Shown here in pieces: positions 61,885 to 64,000 of a stretch of DNA of 64,000 bases. The position numbers and the translations under genes are program-made. Source of the DNA: Pycnopodia helianthoides (taxonomy: Eukaryota > Echinodermata > Asteroidea > Forcipulatida > Asteriidae); assembly GCA_032158295.1 (NCBI GenBank), contig CM063258.1:5288583-5352582 (forward strand), in the 5' to 3' direction. The notes below the pieces were generated by a model. That model saw only the letters and a program-made list of their open reading frames with translations. It ran no database searches and was not told the origin of the DNA. Within the stretch, counting starts at the first letter, position 1. Each line of letters begins with the position of its first letter.

Positions 61885-63950
61885 TAATTACTGGAAAAAC
61901 ATACTGAATGAGCACTTGAACATGTGCATCTAGATTCCTGTACTATATGTTTTACCAACTGAGCATGGTATGCAGGTAAGAGTTGCTGGTTAACACATGC
62001 AAATAGATTCAAAAGCATTTGTCATGAACCCATAGAAAGTTTTTTCCCCCGTCTACATAGTCTGAGCAAAACTTTTTAGTTTATGGTAACTTTGTAAAAT
62101 AATTTTGAAAGATTTTCTTCCATTTTAGTAATGGGCACACTATTCTCCTACGTATGCTGCAAGTGAAATTGCAATCAGCAAAATAGTCCAGTCGTTATAA
62201 GAAATAAACAATCATTTTAATCTTGGAACAGATAAAAAAAAACTACTATTTTGAGAAGGATTTTGTAGCAGCCCCTCATATTAATTTAGCTTTCATTCCA
62301 GTTGTTTACGATGAATTCGAGGTTATATGTTGGTTATAAAAGCACTGTGTATTTGTATTCAGGGTTGACCTTAAAATATAAATAATTTCAGTCAACTCAA
62401 AGGTTAACTTCTTTTTTTAACTGATGAAACCTGTAATCATGGATGCCTTTTATGCCCCTGAACACAAGGAGTTCAGGGTGCGTACTTTCTATGACCCAGA
62501 ACACAAGGAGCTCAGGGCAAACGTTAGCGTGACCGGATAAAAAGTGTGTGCCATCAACTTTATGTCAACGCGCTGTATTAAAAGGCTGGACACACATTCC
62601 ATTTTTATGTCAACTTGTCGGACCAATAAGTACGAAGTAACTACGATGATCATTCCGTGTGTTGGTCAAATGTTTTGTCACCTCTTAGCTCTTAAAACTA
62701 AACTATTTTCATTACTTATTCAGATCAACACATTCATTTGTAAACAAGTACAATTTAACATATTGAACACTTTCAGACAATCTAATTTAAACATTTTTGT
62801 AGGATTATTTTAATTTTTAATAGCCGTATCCAAATTGGAGGCGACAGCTTGATTGCCATATTGTTAACAAGATGCTTTAAAGCATCAAATAACCATGTGA
62901 CTAGTCACCTGATCATTCTCCTGATCAGACATTAAGCCATTAAAAAACATTAATTACTCATGAACCAATAATAAGACAAGACAACCAAGTTTTTACTTTA
63001 AACAACATAACATTTATATAGCCAAATTATAATTACATATTTACATTTCGACATGGTGTACTCTCTGTAAATGTGAAACTATTATTTACAATATTATGCA
63101 AATTTTGTGCAATATTTTTTAGTGTATTCTTGGGAATGACAATTTTGATTATTTGGTTTAAGTCACTATTGAAATTGTTTGAAAATACGTTTTCAAAATT
63201 TTTAAATTTTCAAATTTTCAATATTTAAATAAAAATATGAATAAAACATGATGTTATCTTAAATAATTAGTGATTTTTTGTTCCCTCTATCCAGTAACAT
63301 AAGTTAAGATTTTAATATTTTATGTTGCATGAAATATATTTTAAAAACAGAGACTTCCGTGAAAAATAAAACTTCATTTGAAAAACTTCATGAAAACATG
63401 TTTTATTTTATTTTTTTAATTGGACGAAATAACTCTGGAAGCATCTTTAACGAAGAAGACAAGTTTTGTAAGAAAGCCCTCAAATGCGAACGGTTATCTG
63501 CAGATTGACCACGCAAGTCCCGGAGTTGATGTTGTTCTACTTTATGGTTTTCCTTAACCTTTCTTGATGGAAACTAAACGATAAAGACGCAATGACTTCT
63601 AATTGTCCCACACAATAATGACGTAAGCCACCAACAATGTGGAACTTAGGAAGTAACTCAGAAAGTGTACACAGGGTTTCCATGCGTTAATGATCATTAT
63701 GAAATTGGGAGTACCTACAAGGATCACTGGCCGGACACCTGTGAGCACTTTGGCCATCTTACATGTAGAAACCAATTGCAGGAGTAATTTTAATCTTGCT
63801 TGGCGGGTTGAAGTTAGGATGGCAGTCATGCAGTGATTTCACTTCAAACCGTGCTGGGCGTGGCAGTGATTGCAGCACATGAGGAAGGCGTGGCTTGGAT
63901 TGAGTTCCAATTGGGTTTTTACTTCAATGATGAGTAGTGTAGAAACAAAG
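61885..63950. other. AT-rich stretch without recognised gene
   Basis: Long A/T-rich sequence. A short duplicated phrase GAACACAAGGAG is at 62460 and 62499 (CCTGAACACAAGGAGTTCAG, CCAGAACACAAGGAGCTCAG). Open frames at 62544-62813 and 63599-63829 lack domain signals. Confidence 0.45.
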
Positions 63951-64000
63951 ATGGACTACTTGAGGCCGACGCCCATACTGAATGACCTCCAGCCCATGGA
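63951..64000 (+). CDS. Possible first coding exon of a further gene (cut by edge)
   Basis: ATG in a good context (ACAAAGATGG) opens 16 codons reading MDYLRPTPILNDLQPM to the window end. The composition becomes GC-richer than the preceding 2 kb. I do not recognise the protein. It may be chance. Confidence 0.3.
   Translation, partial: MDYLRPTPILNDLQPM

Overview
The window is a stretch of an intron-rich, AT-rich animal nuclear genome. Nothing in it looks bacterial or viral. Split genes with GT/AG boundaries, an endophilin-B gene, a monoamine-oxidase-like flavoprotein, rhodopsin-class receptors, tRNA-derived SINEs and a very high density of short palindromic DNA elements suggest a marine invertebrate deuterostome. 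An echinoderm such as a sea star fits best, but that placement is inference; no single feature proves the taxon.

Layout. (1) 1-25.9 kb, minus strand: the 5' half of an endophilin-B (SH3GLB) gene, running off the left edge. Four coding exons of its N-BAR domain are visible, and there are two alternative first exons about 20 kb apart (5.6 kb and 25.9 kb). (2) Inside the intron between these first exons lie three intronless class-A GPCR genes. Two are on the minus strand and sit in a nearly perfect 5.53-kb tandem duplication (7131-12660 and 12661-18191). A third, inverted paralogue is on the plus strand (19437-20429). (3) 26-39.8 kb holds no gene I can support. It contains non-LTR retrotransposon remnants and many fold-back elements. 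(4) 39.9-60.6 kb, plus strand: a complete 12-exon flavin-containing amine oxidase. All splice phases close into a 589-residue reading frame. Its FAD-attachment dyad and active-site lysine appear altered compared with classical MAO. (5) 60.6-64 kb: repeats, and a possible start codon of another gene at the right edge.

Mobile DNA dominates the non-coding space. A superfamily of TTAA-bounded elements of about 365-390 bp, in three subfamilies (here A, B, C), has at least 13 copies. Long palindromes of several other families (here D, E, F and TGACGTCA-type fold-backs), tRNA-Asn-like and tRNA-Leu-like SINEs, minisatellites and one clean 12-bp target-site duplication are also present.

The genes do not form a pathway. 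Endophilin-B bends membranes, the GPCRs are receptors of unknown ligand, and the amine oxidase is an FAD enzyme. The items most worth pursuing are the alternative H0-helix first exons, the receptor cluster nested in the intron with signs of gene conversion, the swapped Cys/Tyr pair in the oxidase, and the family of TTAA elements.
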